From positions 365,572 to 429,571 of the forward strand of contig NBAY01000038.1 in assembly GCA_002794775.1 (NCBI GenBank): 64,000 bases of DNA. Reading direction: 5' to 3'. Position 1 is the first letter of the stretch. Each line of letters starts with the position of its first letter. Positions 22,197 through 33,388 of this stretch are shown here, piece by piece. Source of the DNA: Porodaedalea pini (taxonomy: Eukaryota; Basidiomycota; Agaricomycetes; Hymenochaetales; Hymenochaetaceae). The notes beneath the pieces are model-generated. The model was given only the letters and a program-made list of their open reading frames with translations. It was not told where the DNA came from and made no database searches. The translations under genes and the position numbers were made by a program.

Positions 22197-23251
22197 TGCG
22201 AGTCAACGACCTCTTCGTCATTCTCTCCTTCCTCCACATAGTCCTCCACCGTCGACCTCCGAGTGTCTACGACTTCCTCGAAGGCTGACTCCTTCATCGC
22301 TCCGAGCTCGTCTGCGAGGATGCGGCGTTCGCCAGGGGCCATCAGTTCCAGCATACGCTGGATAATCGGTTTCCCCTGCGGGCACCTGTCCTTGAAGTGG
22401 CCTTCTTGACCACAGATCCAGCAAGCTCTTCTGCGACGTGCCTCGTTCATAGAGACGTCCATCGGTTGTCCGATACCTCCGAACGTGACGCCGGTCGCGT
22501 CGCGTTTGTCGACGTGCGGGGTTGCAACTTGGCGCCGAGCGGGGGGTGCCGGTTGTTGTTGGCGAGGTTGCGGTATGAACGGGCGGCCTCGTTGAATCGC
22601 GCGGATCTGCTGTTCTCCGCGATCGATCTCGATAGCTTTGTTCTTCCACGCCTCATACGTTGTCGGTACGGGCGTCGACCTCAGCACGCCGCGGACTACC
22701 TCGATGTTCATTGCTCGCTTGAGGCGGTCGCAGATAACGCTGTCGTCTTTCAGTTCCGCCCGCTTGATGATGACGTCAAGTTGTTGGAAGAATTTATCCG
22801 CGGTGAGGTCCTTCTGAACCTTCTCCCGGAAATCCTTCAGCGCAGCTTCCTTTCGGTTCGGATCGTCGAACGAGGCGTCGAGTCGTTCCTGGAATCTTTC
22901 CCAGCTGTCCGTGAAGGTAACAATTCCCGCCGTTGTCAACTCCTCGACGTAGTTCTGCGCCCACGTTGCCGCATTACCACCCTTCAGGTAGGAGAGAGCT
23001 ACGTAGATCTTACTCTCCGACGTAGGGTATCGGTTTGGGTTCGCGGACACGAAAAGAAGGACTTCGCGTCTGAAGTCAAGGTAATCGTCGCCACCAGTGA
23101 ATTCACGTGGTCGGGCGACGTCTATGTTGGGGGTCGGGGGGTTAGCGGCCGCGACCGGTGCTGGGGCGTTGTTCGCCTGATGGGCGAAGGCATTCGCAAC
23201 GATGGCCGCGATCTGCGCCATTTGCTGTTGGCTGAAACCTTCTGCTGACAT
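22172..23251 (-). CDS. gag: Element 2 Gag
   Basis: Structural protein of the virus-like particle, 359 residues, starting MSAEGFSQQQMAQ at 23251. The middle holds the retrotransposon Gag fold, with LSYLKGGNAATWAQNYVEE near residue 90 and the FDDPNRKEAAL segment. Near residues 274-287 is a CCHC zinc knuckle (CWICGQEGHFKDRC) that binds RNA, with a basic run before it. The C-terminus is acidic and ends in FASGQA. No stop or frameshift. It overlaps the pol frame through the slippery site. Element 1 has a near full-length homologue at 24706-25788. Confidence 0.93.
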   Translation of the reverse strand: MSAEGFSQQQMAQIAAIVANAFAHQANNAPAPVAAANPPTPNIDVARPREFTGGDDYLDFRREVLLFVSANPNRYPTSESKIYVALSYLKGGNAATWAQNYVEELTTAGIVTFTDSWERFQERLDASFDDPNRKEAALKDFREKVQKDLTADKFFQQLDVIIKRAELKDDSVICDRLKRAMNIEVVRGVLRSTPVPTTYEAWKNKAIEIDRGEQQIRAIQRGRPFIPQPRQQQPAPPARRQVATPHVDKRDATGVTFGGIGQPMDVSMNEARRRRACWICGQEGHFKDRCPQGKPIIQRMLELMAPGERRILADELGAMKESAFEEVVDTRRSTVEDYVEEGENDEEVVDSQGFASGQA

Positions 23252-23955
23252 CGCGGGTTCGGGTGTTGAAGGTTCTGGGGGAGTCGGCGGTGAGGGATCT
23301 CTGTTGGTCTCACGGTAAGGACCCGGAGTCGGTGGTAGGTTAACCGTAGATGTTGACGGTGCGGGTGACGATGGGGTAGCTGGAGGCCACCTTGCTCTCC
23401 TTCCTCGTTCGTCTGACGAATACCAGCCGTGCCGGATTTCACTCCACCAGATGTCGTGAGTGACGCCGCTGTTATTGGTCGCGACGTAGCCTGGTCGATC
23501 TGGATCCCAACGGGCTGAGGCAGGAAGGGCCCGTCGCTGTTCGTCGGTGAGATCTATCTTGACGTTGGCGGTGGGACAGGGATCGGTTGCGTGTTCGATC
23601 CGGGGTTACGCCAACGTTGAGCGGGTTCGTCAGCGAAGTTGATGACGAGGCGGTAGGATCCGAGTGAGATTACAAACGAGATTGTCGTCGAAGTTTGGAC
23701 TCGTCTGGTTACCCACGTCCACGTTAGGTGCGTGCTCCACCAGAGGCTAATTCGTAGAGCCAGGGTCGGGAGATGTCGGTTGATATGTTTACGTAATACA
23801 CGAACGTCCGAAAACGTCCGGGCAGGGTTAAGGGTTGTCGTTCAGGGGGTTTACACGTCAAATCCGTCGAGGGGAACGCTCCTCTAGACTGAGTGAAGGC
23901 GAGTCGACAGCGACGACGTACGCTGGGGATGAGCCTGGGTGGGGTTCTGCTTTTA
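23252..23955 (-). other. Element 2 leader (5' UTR)
   Basis: Untranslated sequence between the 5' LTR and gag, about 700 bp. It carries the primer-binding site at its head. Homologous leaders occur in element 1 (25789-26498) and element 3 (14039-14332 plus 26985-27174). Confidence 0.7.
23944..23954 (-). promoter_or_regulatory. Element 2 self-priming PBS
   Basis: One base inside the 5' LTR, the minus strand reads AAAAGCAGAAC. Its exact complement GTTCTGCTTTT is in the LTR (24161-24151), about 33 nt after the TATATAA box, where transcription should begin. This is the arrangement of Tf1-type self-primed elements, in which the 5' end of the RNA folds back to prime reverse transcription. Confidence 0.75.
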
Positions 23956-24378
23956 TGTTAGGCGGAAGCCCGGGAGACGGCTCGGACTGGGCAGGCCTCG
24001 GCTGACTGTCGTCTGGGACGTGCTATACTCGAGCGTAGACTCGGGACACGCTTACTCAGGCTAGGTCGTCGCGGAGGTAAGAGGATTAATACAAGACTAG
24101 ACTAATACAAGGGGGACGAGTCTCACCTAGGTCGACGCGGAGGTAAGAGGAAAAGCAGAACAAGGAGTTCATGCGATTCCTGAGACCTTATATAGCGACG
24201 ACCGTGAGACTATATTACCTAACATTACATAACGAGTGGGAATGGAACGAATGAAGGTCGTGTAGAGGGAGTGTGGGAAGTGATTGGAAAGATGACTAAA
24301 GATAATGAAAAGGAGCAATTAACAGAAACGAAAAAGGAAAAGGGGAAATAAAGAAAAGGGGAAGTTCGAGTCCTGACA
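23956..24378 (-). repeat. Element 2 5' LTR with promoter
   Basis: 423 bp, one difference from the 3' LTR. On minus: TATA box at 24194-24186 and predicted RNA start near GTTCTGCTTTT (24161). Transcription proceeds leftward into gag. Confidence 0.93.
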
Positions 24379-24720
24379 GTTTTGTTTCCAACCCGTACCT
24401 TTCGACGAACCTTACATTGATGCACGACCCTGTGCACCCCGAATCTATGAGGGCGTGCGCATCCACCTCCCTTACTTCACCCACTATGCTGTGTCTGATG
24501 TTCAGGAGAAGGTCCAGCTGGCGTCTGCCAGTTCCTCTCATGAACAGCTGTTCATACTCTTCATTTTTGTTCACATCGGTGGGGGCTTCATAATCGGGAA
24601 AGTCATCGATGTCGTTTGCATCTAAATATTGTACAGACAGTTGACTATATTTTGTCGAGTCCGAATCTGAAACCCCTTGTTCTTCCCAGTCAGTCGCCCC
24701 GATGGCTATGCCTGACCACT
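24379..24720 (-). pseudogene. Element 1 pol, 5' portion (protease)
   Basis: Reads MRGTGRRQLDLL...ALIDSGCTGSC on minus, with the protease DSG intact. It is then cut after GLETK by insertion of element 2; the continuation is at 18122 downward. Confidence 0.85.
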
Positions 24721-25788
24721 CGCAAAATCCTGCGAGTCGACGACCTCTTTGTCATCACCGTCTTCCTCCACATAGTCCTCCACAGTCGACCTCCGAGTGT
24801 CTACAACTTCCTCAAAGGCCGATTCCTTCATCGCACCCAGCTCGTCGGCAAGAAGGCGACACTCGCCTGGCGCCATCACCTGCAGCATGCGCTGCACAAT
24901 CGTCTTCCCTTGCAGGCACGTGTCCTTGAAGTGGCCGAGTTTACCACAGATCCAGCACGCCCTCCTCCATTGTGCCTCGTTCATTGAGACATCCATCGGC
25001 TGGCCGGCACCTCCAAAAGTAACACCAGTTGCATCACGTTTGTCGACATGGGGGGCCAGGATCTGTCGACGAGCCGGGGATGCCTGTTGTTGCTGGCACG
25101 GTGGAAGTGGGAACGCACAACCTCGTTGTATCATGCGGATCTGTTGTTTGCCATGATCGATCTCGATGGCCTTCTTCTTCCAGTCGTCGTACGTGGTCGG
25201 GACCGGCATCGACCTCAATACCCCTCGGACCACCTCGATGTTCATCGCGCACTTCAGGTGGTTGCAGATGATGCTGTCGTCCATCAGTCCTGCTCTCATG
25301 ATGATGATGTCGAGCTTCTGGAAAAACTCGTCAGTGGTGAGGTCCTTCTGAACCTTGGTTTGGAATTCCGCTAGTGCTTTTTCCTTCCAGTTCGGGTCAT
25401 CGAACAAGGCATCTAGGTGCTCTTGGAACCTTGTCCAACTGTCAGTGAAGGTCACGATTCCTGCTGTCGTTGACTCCTCCACATAGTTTTGCGCCCACGT
25501 CGCTGCGTTGCCACCCTTTAGGTAGGAGAGAGCGATGTAGATCTTGCTTTCAGATGTCGGGTACCAGCTTGGGTTTGCCGAGACAAAGAGGAGGACCTTG
25601 CGTTTGAAGTCCAGGTAGTCGTTGCCGCCAGTGAATTCACGTGGCCGGGCAATGTCGATGTTGGGGGTGGGGGCACTACCTTGGCCAGCACCCACCGGGA
25701 TTTGGGCTGCTGCGTGGGTGAACGCTCCTGCGACAATTGCCGCAATTTGTTCCAGCTGTTGCTGGCTGAAGGCTCCCGTCGACATCAT
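24706..25788 (-). CDS. gag: Element 1 Gag
   Basis: Open for 360 residues, MMSTGAFSQQQLEQ at the start. It has the same SYLKGGNAATWAQNYVEE block and a CCHC knuckle (CWICGKLGHFKDTC). Its partner pol is broken, so this Gag could at most act in trans. The frameshift heptamer near its stop is GGATTTT (24730-24724) instead of GGGTTTT, and the downstream TGGTCAG/CTGACTG stem is kept with wobble pairs. Confidence 0.85.
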   Translation of the reverse strand: MMSTGAFSQQQLEQIAAIVAGAFTHAAAQIPVGAGQGSAPTPNIDIARPREFTGGNDYLDFKRKVLLFVSANPSWYPTSESKIYIALSYLKGGNAATWAQNYVEESTTAGIVTFTDSWTRFQEHLDALFDDPNWKEKALAEFQTKVQKDLTTDEFFQKLDIIIMRAGLMDDSIICNHLKCAMNIEVVRGVLRSMPVPTTYDDWKKKAIEIDHGKQQIRMIQRGCAFPLPPCQQQQASPARRQILAPHVDKRDATGVTFGGAGQPMDVSMNEAQWRRACWICGKLGHFKDTCLQGKTIVQRMLQVMAPGECRLLADELGAMKESAFEEVVDTRRSTVEDYVEEDGDDKEVVDSQDFASGQA

Positions 25789-26498
25789 CGGTGCAGGTGT
25801 CTCGGGTTCAGGGGGGGTCGACGGTGAGGAGTCTCGTCAGGTTTCTCGGTATGGTCCCAGGATGGGTGGAAGAACGGTCGAGGTCAAAAGCGACGGTGAA
25901 GTCGGGTTTGTAGGTCCGGACGAGGGCGACCACTTCAGTCTTCTTCCTCCTTCTAATGTTGAGTACCACAGTCCCTTTTCAGCATGCCACCAGATGATAT
26001 ATTCAACACCTGATTGAGTGGCGGTGTACCAGGAACAACGTTCCTTGTTATACCAGGAGCAAGGTGGGAGGGCAAGGCGCTGTTCCTCAGTGAGATCTAT
26101 GTTGATGATGGCGGGGGAACAGGGATCGGTTGTGCATTTGATCTGGGGTTATGCCAACGTTGAACGGGTTCGTTGGCGAAGTTGATAATGAGATGGAAGG
26201 ACGCGGCAGTGATAACAATCAACAATGATGTCAACAACTGTACACGTAACGTCACCCACATCCAGGTTAAGTGGCTTCTCCACCAAAGGGAGATGAGGAG
26301 AGCCAGGGTCGGGAAAGGTCGGTTGCGAAGTTTACATAATACACGAACGTCCAAAAATGTCCAGGCAGGGTTGAGGGTTGTCGTTTAGGGGGTTTACATG
26401 TCAAGTCCATCGAGGGGAGCGCTCCTCTAGACTGAGTGAAGGCGAGTCAACAGCGACGACATACGCTGGGGATGAGCCTGGGTGGGGTTCTGCTTTTA

Positions 26499-26984
26499 TG
26501 TTAGGTGGAAGTCTGGGTGGACCTCAGACTAGGCAACCTCAATGTGCAGCACCTGATGGTGATGCAGACGTTGTCTGGGATGGGCTGTATCTCAAACGCA
26601 AAGTTCAGGCAGTGGGTTTACTCAGACTGGATGACGTGGAGGTAAGAGGATTAATACAAGTCTAACTAATACAAGGGGGACGGGTCTCACCTGGACAATG
26701 TGGAGGTAAGAGGAAAAGCAGAACAGGGGGCTTCTGCGATTCCTCCTCCCTCTATGTAACATTGTCTGTGGAATTGTATTATCTAAGTACTGTATAGTTT
26801 ACATAACTAGGAATGGAATGAATGAAGGTTGGGTCGTACTAAGTGAGTGTGGGAATGATTGTGTATGACATAAGAATGGGAAATGATTATGAAAGAAGGT
26901 TAAATATAATGGAAAGGAGTGGTTAAAAGAAAGGAAATGGTAAAAGGGAAAATAAAAGAAAAGGTAAAAGTTTGAGTCCTAACA
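26499..26984 (-). repeat. Element 1 5' LTR; PBS at 26487-26497
   Basis: 486 bp, near-identical to 14333-14818. The adjacent GTTCTGCTTTT (plus strand) again is the complement of an AAAAGCAGAAC stretch inside this LTR (about 26713), the self-priming pattern. Confidence 0.9.
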
Positions 26985-27174
26985 CCAGCATGGCTGGTAC
27001 TCGATGAACAAAGACAGGAAGAGAGCTCGGTGGCCCCCAGCCACTCTATCATTGCCTGCACCATCAATGTCAATAGTTACCTTATCTCCGACTCCAGGTC
27101 CATATTGCGAGACATGCAGGGATCCATCACCACCAACACCACCTGAACCCTCAACACCCACACCTGAGCCAGCG

Positions 27175-28692
27175 ATGTCAACAGTTTTCTCCCAATAACA
27201 GTTAGAACAGATCACGGCGATTGTCGCAGGTGCCTTTACCCACCAAGCCACAAATACTCCAGTTGGTCAAGGTGCCGCCCCAACCCCCATCATCGATGTT
27301 GCCTGACCATATGAATTCACTGGTGGCAACAATTATCTTGACTTCAGGCACGAGATCCTTCTCTTCGTCTCAGTGAACCCTATGAGGTACCTATTGTCAT
27401 TGAGCAAAATCTACCTCACCCTCTCATACCTCAAGGGTGGCAACATGTCGACATGGGCGCAGAACTACATCAAAGAATTCACAATGAGTGGCATCATGAG
27501 TTTCACAGATAGCTGGACCAGGTTCCAGGAATGACTGGATACTTCATTTGACGATCTGAACCGGAAGGAGAAGGCGTTGGCAGAATTCCAGACTAAGGTT
27601 CAGAAGGACCTCACTGCCAACAAGTTCTTCCAGAATCTTGATGTGATCATCACCAGAGCAGGCCTGACGGACAACAACGTCATCTGTGACCACCTAAAGT
27701 GTGCACTGAACATCGAAGTGGTTTGTGGTGTGTTGAGGTCGACACCAGTCCCAATAATGTATGAGGACTGGAAAAAGAAAGCCATCAAGATCAACCATGG
27801 TGAACAACAGATCTGTGTCATTCAATGAGGTCACATGTTTCCATGCCCGCCACGCCCGCAGCAGCAGCAGGCCCCCCCAGCTCACCACCAGATTGCACCC
27901 CCACATGTCGACAAACACAATGCAACCGGTGTCACCTTCAGGGGCACTGGCCAGCTGATGGATGTCTCTGTTAGAACTCGAACCTTCACCTTTTCTTTTA
28001 TTCTCCTTTTCACCATTTCTTCATTTTAATCACCCCTTTCTATTATATTTAATCGTCTTTTCAATCATTTCCCACACTCCATTCACCTGACCTTTATTCA
28101 TTCCATTCTGCTCCTTTATGTAATCTTAGATAATTGGGCAACCAGTTCTCATGAGGTGATCACTGTATATAAGGAAGAGGAATCGCATCTGAACACCTGT
28201 TCTGCTTTTCCTCTTACCTCTGTGATGACCTAGGTGAGACCGTGTTTCCCTCCTGTAGTAGAGTATATTGTATTGATCCTCTTACCTCTGTGACAACCTA
28301 GCCTGAGTACAATGTGTCCCAAGTCCCCACTTGAGTATAGCATATCCTAGACAACAGTCAGCCGAGGCCTGCCCAGTCCGAGTCATCTCCCGGACTCCCA
28401 CCTAACAGTCTCAATGAATGAGGTGCAACATTGATGAGCATGCTGGATCTGTAGCCAGCTAGGTCACTTCAAGGACAAGTGCCTGCAAGGGAAAACGATT
28501 GTGCAGCGCATGCTGCAGATGATGGCACCAAGCAAATGTTGTCTCCTCGCTAACGAGCTCAGCATGATGAAGGAGTCTGCCTTCGAGGAAGTTGTAGACA
28601 CTTGAAGGATGACTGTGGAGGACTATGTGGAGGAGGAAGGTGATGACAAAGAGGTCATCAACTCACAGGATTTTGCAAGTGGTCAGGCATAG
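27175..28692 (+). pseudogene. Element 3 gag, interrupted by a solo LTR
   Basis: The frame begins MSTVFSQ at 27175 and follows element 1 Gag through LSYLKGGNMSTWAQNY, with stops (FSQ-stop, FQE-stop, VIQ-stop) and a degraded zinc knuckle. After the solo LTR it resumes at 28413 and ends FASGQA-TAG at 28690. A GGATTTT heptamer is at 28668-28674. Inactive. Confidence 0.85.
27969..28407 (+). repeat. Solo LTR in element 3 gag
   Basis: 439 bp, TGTTAGAACTC...CACCTAACA, flanked by GTCTC at 27964-27968 and 28408-28412. Same LTR family as element 3, with TATATAAGG and CTGTTCTGCTTTTCC still present. Left by LTR-LTR recombination of a former full element. Confidence 0.92.
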
Positions 28693-31600
28693 CTATTGGG
28701 GAGACTGACTGAGAAGAACAAGGGGCTTCAAATAAAATATAGTCAACCATCTGTACAATACCTAGATGCAAATGATGTTGATGACTTTTCTGATTATGAA
28801 GTCCCCACTGGTGTGAAATAAAATGACAAGTATAAGCAGCTGTTCATGAGGGGAACTGGCAGATGCCAGCTGGACCTCCTCCTGAATGTCAAACACAGCG
28901 TAGCGGGTGGAAGGAGAGAGGTGGATATGCATGCCCTCATGGATTCAGGGTGTATGGGATTGTGCATCAATGTAAGGTTCATCAAATGGTATGGGCTAGA
29001 GACCAAGCGTTACATTCAACCCCTCACAGTGCTCAACACTGACAGCATGCACAACAAGGCAGGGTTAATCAAGGAGTACATCAACATCAAACTAGTGATT
29101 GGACACCACAAGGAAAGGATTGTCCTTGCAGTGACATCCCTGGCGTTGTTAAATATCTTCCTTGGCTATGACTGGCTTCAACGTCATAACCCAGAAGTTG
29201 ACTGGAAGTCAGGAACGATTGAATTCACTCGATGCCCGAGCGAAATGTGTGATGAAGGAGAGTGAGGTGGAAGAGATGAGGAGGGTGTGAGAGGTGCAAA
29301 TGGACAAGGTGTCCTGGCCCACATATCTCAATGACTACACTGACATCTTCTCAGAGAAGGGATTCAAGAAACTGCCGAAACACTGACCATGGGACCACGT
29401 TATTGACTTGAAACCCGACTTCAAACCCAGTGACTGTAAGATCTATCTGCTGACACTGATGAAACAGGAGTCGCTGAAGGATTTCCTCAAGGAGAACCTG
29501 AAGTTGGGCCACATACAAAAGTCGATTTCACTGATAGCATTGCCTTTCTTCTTCATCAAGAAGGCTGACAAATCTCTATGCCCAATCCAGGATTACTGTA
29601 AGCTCAACAATGGTACAATAAAGAACAAGTATCCCCTCCCCCTCATCGATGAACTTGTCAACAAGGTCAAGAAAGTGAAGTTCATCACTAAGCTTGACCT
29701 TTGCTGGGATACTACAACATCTGGATCCATGAAGGTGACGAGGAGAAGGCAGCCTTTTGCATGAACATGGGCCTCTTTGAGCTGATGGTGATGTTCTTCG
29801 GTCTTTGTAATGTGCCAGTGACGTTCCAGGCCTTTGTCAACCATATCTTCAAGGACTTGATCTACGTAAACCTGATTATCATTTACCTCGACGACATCCT
29901 GATCCTCTCAGAGACAATCAAGGAACACATCAATACAATGAGACGCATGCTTCAGATCCTTTGGGAGAACAGCCTGTACCTGAAACTGGAGAAGTGCAAA
30001 TTCAATGTCAAGGTTGTTAAGTACCTTAGTCACATCATTGGCAACAGTGAATTGAAGGCTGACCCGGCAAAGACAGAAGCAATTGCTAGCTGGCCCACCC
30101 TGCAAAACCTCAAGGGACTCCAGAAGTTCCTCGGCATAGGCAACTGGCTCTGATGGTTTATCCAGGACTATAGTAAAGTGGTCTGACCATTGACGTCGCT
30201 GACTGGGAAATTGGGCTGGAAATGGGAAGAAGAGCAGCAGGTGGCATTCAAGGAACTGAAGTGCTGGCTAAGCTCACCTCCCATCCTGGCGATCGTGAAC
30301 AATGAGGGCCCTTTCCACATTGAGGTGGACTCATCAAACTACATGCTTGGTGGTGTGCTGTTGCAGAAGCAGGAAGGGAAGTGGAGGGTAATTGCATACC
30401 AGTCAGAGGCACTTCTACCCATGGAACAGAACTACAAGATCTACAACAAGGAGATGCTCATGATTGTTTCAGCATTAAAGGAGTGGCAGCAGTATCTTCT
30501 CAGCGCCAAGCACAAGTTTGAGGTCTGGTCCAACCACACTAACCTAACATACTTCAGGTCAGCGTAAAAGCTGAGCTATTGTCAAGCTCACTGGTGGACG
30601 GAACTCAAGGAATTCAACTTCTACCTTGAACACAAGCTGGGAAGATGATGGGCAAAGTGGACCTTCTGTCACGCAAGGCTGGATACAACAAAGGCGGAGA
30701 TGACAACAACGGTATCGTGTTCATCAAGGAGAAATGGTTGAACCAGGAGGTGGTGAGAACATCATGTGATGAAGTGTTAGATTGAGTGGGTGAAGCACAG
30801 AGGGTGCAAGACGAGTTGGAGAGGCCGATGGGTATGGCAAAGGTTGATGGATTGTGGCAGATGAGAGGCAAGATTTATGTGCTGTCGACAATGAAGGAGA
30901 CCATATTGCAAGAGTATCACGACTCGGTGCTGGCAGGACATCCAGGAGCATCGAAGATGGTAGAACTCATGCATCGTGAATTCTGGTGGGCGTCAATGTT
31001 CTCTGACATCCGAGCGTATGTCTAAGGCTGTGATTGCTGTCAACACACAAAGGCACTTAGGACGTTGAGGTCAAGGCCCCTCCACCCAAATGTGGTACCA
31101 GAAGGTCCTTGGGAAATCATTACCACTGATCTCATTGGAGAACTCCCCAACTCGAAGGGACACAATGCCATCTGCATCTTTGTCAACAGGTTCTTGAAGC
31201 AGATACATGCAATCCCAACAACAATGAAACTCTTAGCAGAAGGTATGGCACAGTTATATCAGGATCACATCTTTCATCTGCATGGCCTGCCTAAGAAGAT
31301 CATCTATGACCGAGGGACACAGTTCAATGTGTCAATGATAAAGGAACTGTACAAACTCCTACACATCAAAGGCAACCCATCGACAGTGTACCACCCACAG
31401 ATAGATGGTCAAATGGAGCACGTCAACCAAAAGTTTGAACAATACCTTTGACTCTTCATTGACCATTGGCAATTGGACTGGAAGGACTGGCTCCCCCTCA
31501 CAGAGTTCACATACAACAACTGTGAACACTCGGTGACAAAGATGTCCCCTTTCTATGCAAATACAGGATGTCATCCTCGAAGCTTCAACACAATGCAAAC

Positions 31601-33386
31601 TTCCTCTGCCAACATGTCAGTGGAAGAATTTGTGAAGCACATCAAGGAGACTCACCACATCGTAAAAGACAACCTGGTCAAGGCAGCTGAGGACATGAAA
31701 CGCTACCATGACCAGACAGCAGGGGCATCAGTAGAATACAAGGCTGGGGACAAGATCTTCCTGGACGGACAGTGATAATACTGAGTTCCGGTTGTTAGTA
31801 AAGGGGAATCAGATGATTGAGTTTGAGGGAGACATGTCTAGTGGGTCAATACCCTTGTTTCAGTCGAGTTCTGTGGGTTCCGGATTGAAGGATTCGAGTT
31901 GTGTGCGTTCCAGCGTGTCAGGGGCAACAGAATCAGCAGAGCGCGCTAGTAGGGAAGTGTTTGAAGTGTAGCACTGGTGGAGCACTCGAAATGTGTGGGG
32001 GATCATCGGTGACTGTGTCAGAAGATGTGGAGATGCACTAACACTAGTGCGACTTCTCAGGCCGGGATTGTCCTTGGAATGGACAGCTGGTCCCTGTGCT
32101 CAACAGGACGTCATCTGAAATACCAGGGGGCGAGGCAATGTACAGAACTAAATCAGAAGATAAAAGATGAGAGGGGAGTGAGGTCAAGGTAATGAGAACA
32201 AAGTGGAATGAGGTGAAGATAGAATGGATAGAATGAGTGCAATGAGCACAACATGAATAAGATGAAGTCGAGGTGAGCGATTCGAGTCACTAAGGCACCA
32301 AAGTGTTCCTAGGGACCATCCTGAGAGATATCACACAGAATTAGGTGTCAAAACTCAGGGGTGAAATTGCTGTTCTATCTACAACATTTGGTGCTCTATA
32401 AATACTAAACAAGTGTCCTGCGTAAACATGAAAGGCAAAATAAAATGAGACGAGTCCTCTATTGTCCTACCACTGAGCCACCCGAGTGTTCCTTTGAGCA
32501 GCGCCACGATCCAGACAACTGAAAGGCAGGGGCGGTGCATGTTGACTTGGCATAGCATTGGTGAGCTTCAGGATCCTTTGTACAGAACCAGAACGACCAA
32601 TGCCAGGCTGCCACGTGTTTGTTAGACAAAGGCAAATGAACAAACCTTTGGCAGGGTCAAAGGGGCATGCACACAGATAAGTGCACCGGGGTTGGTCTGA
32701 GTTGCTGATGCATGCGATCCAGTTGTTGCATGCATTCTGTGTTCAGGTAATCACCACTGATCTGGGTGTACTGCTTAGCTCAATTGCTGAGTTGAGGCTC
32801 TTCGACTTTGTGATGTACATCACGTGCGTTCTGCTTGTTCCGTGCCCAATGATTCGGTTGGTGTTACAGTGGAACATCAGTACAGATTCACTGACAAAGA
32901 AGCTTGCCAACAAATGGTATGGCCCCTTCGACATTGTTGACAAGGTGGGAGCAAGTGCATACAAGCTCAAGCTCTCAAAACGATGGAAGAAGGTCCACCC
33001 AGTCTTCAATGAGGCCCTGCTGAAACCTGCTGTCAAACTGTCTTTCGAAAGCCAGAAGCAGCCACCACCACCACCACCACCACCACCTGATGTCGTCGAC
33101 AATGAGGAGGAGTACAAGATTGAGGAGGTTCTAGACTCATGCCTGCACTAAGGGAAGCTACAATACCTCATCAAGTGGGTCAGCTACAATGAACCAACCT
33201 GGCAGCCCGAGATGGACTTCAGCAAGAATGCAAAGGAGGTGATCACTGAATTCTATCAAAAACATCCCGGCGCCCCTTGTAAACTCAATATTCCTCACCA
33301 ACAACTCCATCCTCTCTTTGTTGACACTGAACCAGATGATTGCAATCTTGGTTGGTTGGGACGCCCAACCTTGAGGGGGGGGGGGT
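28693..33386 (+). pseudogene. Element 3 pol
   Basis: Homologous to element 2 Pol along its length: protease (MDSGCMGLCINV near 28940), RT YLDDILIL near 29890, RNase H, integrase and chromodomain tail to LRGGGG at 33386. Frames shift at least twice (between 29265 and 29408, and near 30600) and stops are frequent. C-to-T type changes abound (for example Arg codons turned to Cys, Gln or stop). A 1.1-kb insertion lies between integrase and chromodomain. Confidence 0.85.
31775..32871. mobile_element. 1.1-kb insertion in element 3 pol, probable solo LTR of another family
   Basis: Pol homology breaks after LDGQ and resumes at NISTDS. ACAGTG stands on both sides (31769-31774 and 32866-32871). Inside are no coding motifs, but promoter-like TCTATAAATACTAAAC (near 32395) and TTCGAGTC-type words like those at 690-2029. 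I infer a solo LTR of an unrelated retroelement; the exact ends are uncertain. Confidence 0.6.
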
Positions 33387-33388
33387 AA

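Larger units (their letters stand above)
18123..24378 (-). mobile_element. Element 2: young, apparently complete Ty3/gypsy chromovirus
   Basis: 6256 bp with two 423-bp LTRs differing at one base (A at 18236, T at 24069), by my reading. GTTTT at 18118-18122 and 24379-24383 is the target duplication. gag and pol are both open, with all catalytic residues present. It has a PBS, a polypurine tract and a frameshift site. It is inserted in the protease/RT region of element 1. Its CpG-rich sequence contrasts with elements 1 and 3. It is probably a recent insertion and may be active. Confidence 0.93.
14333..26984 (-). mobile_element. Element 1: Ty3/gypsy chromovirus inserted in element 3
   Basis: Both LTRs are 486 bp (14333-14818 and 26499-26984). 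The flanks CCAGC at 14328-14332 and 26985-26989 form a 5-bp target duplication. Element 2 sits inside it (18123-24378), leaving about 6.4 kb of element 1. gag is open; pol has several stops in one frame. PBS and frameshift heptamer are still readable. It is intermediate in age between elements 3 and 2. Confidence 0.9.
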
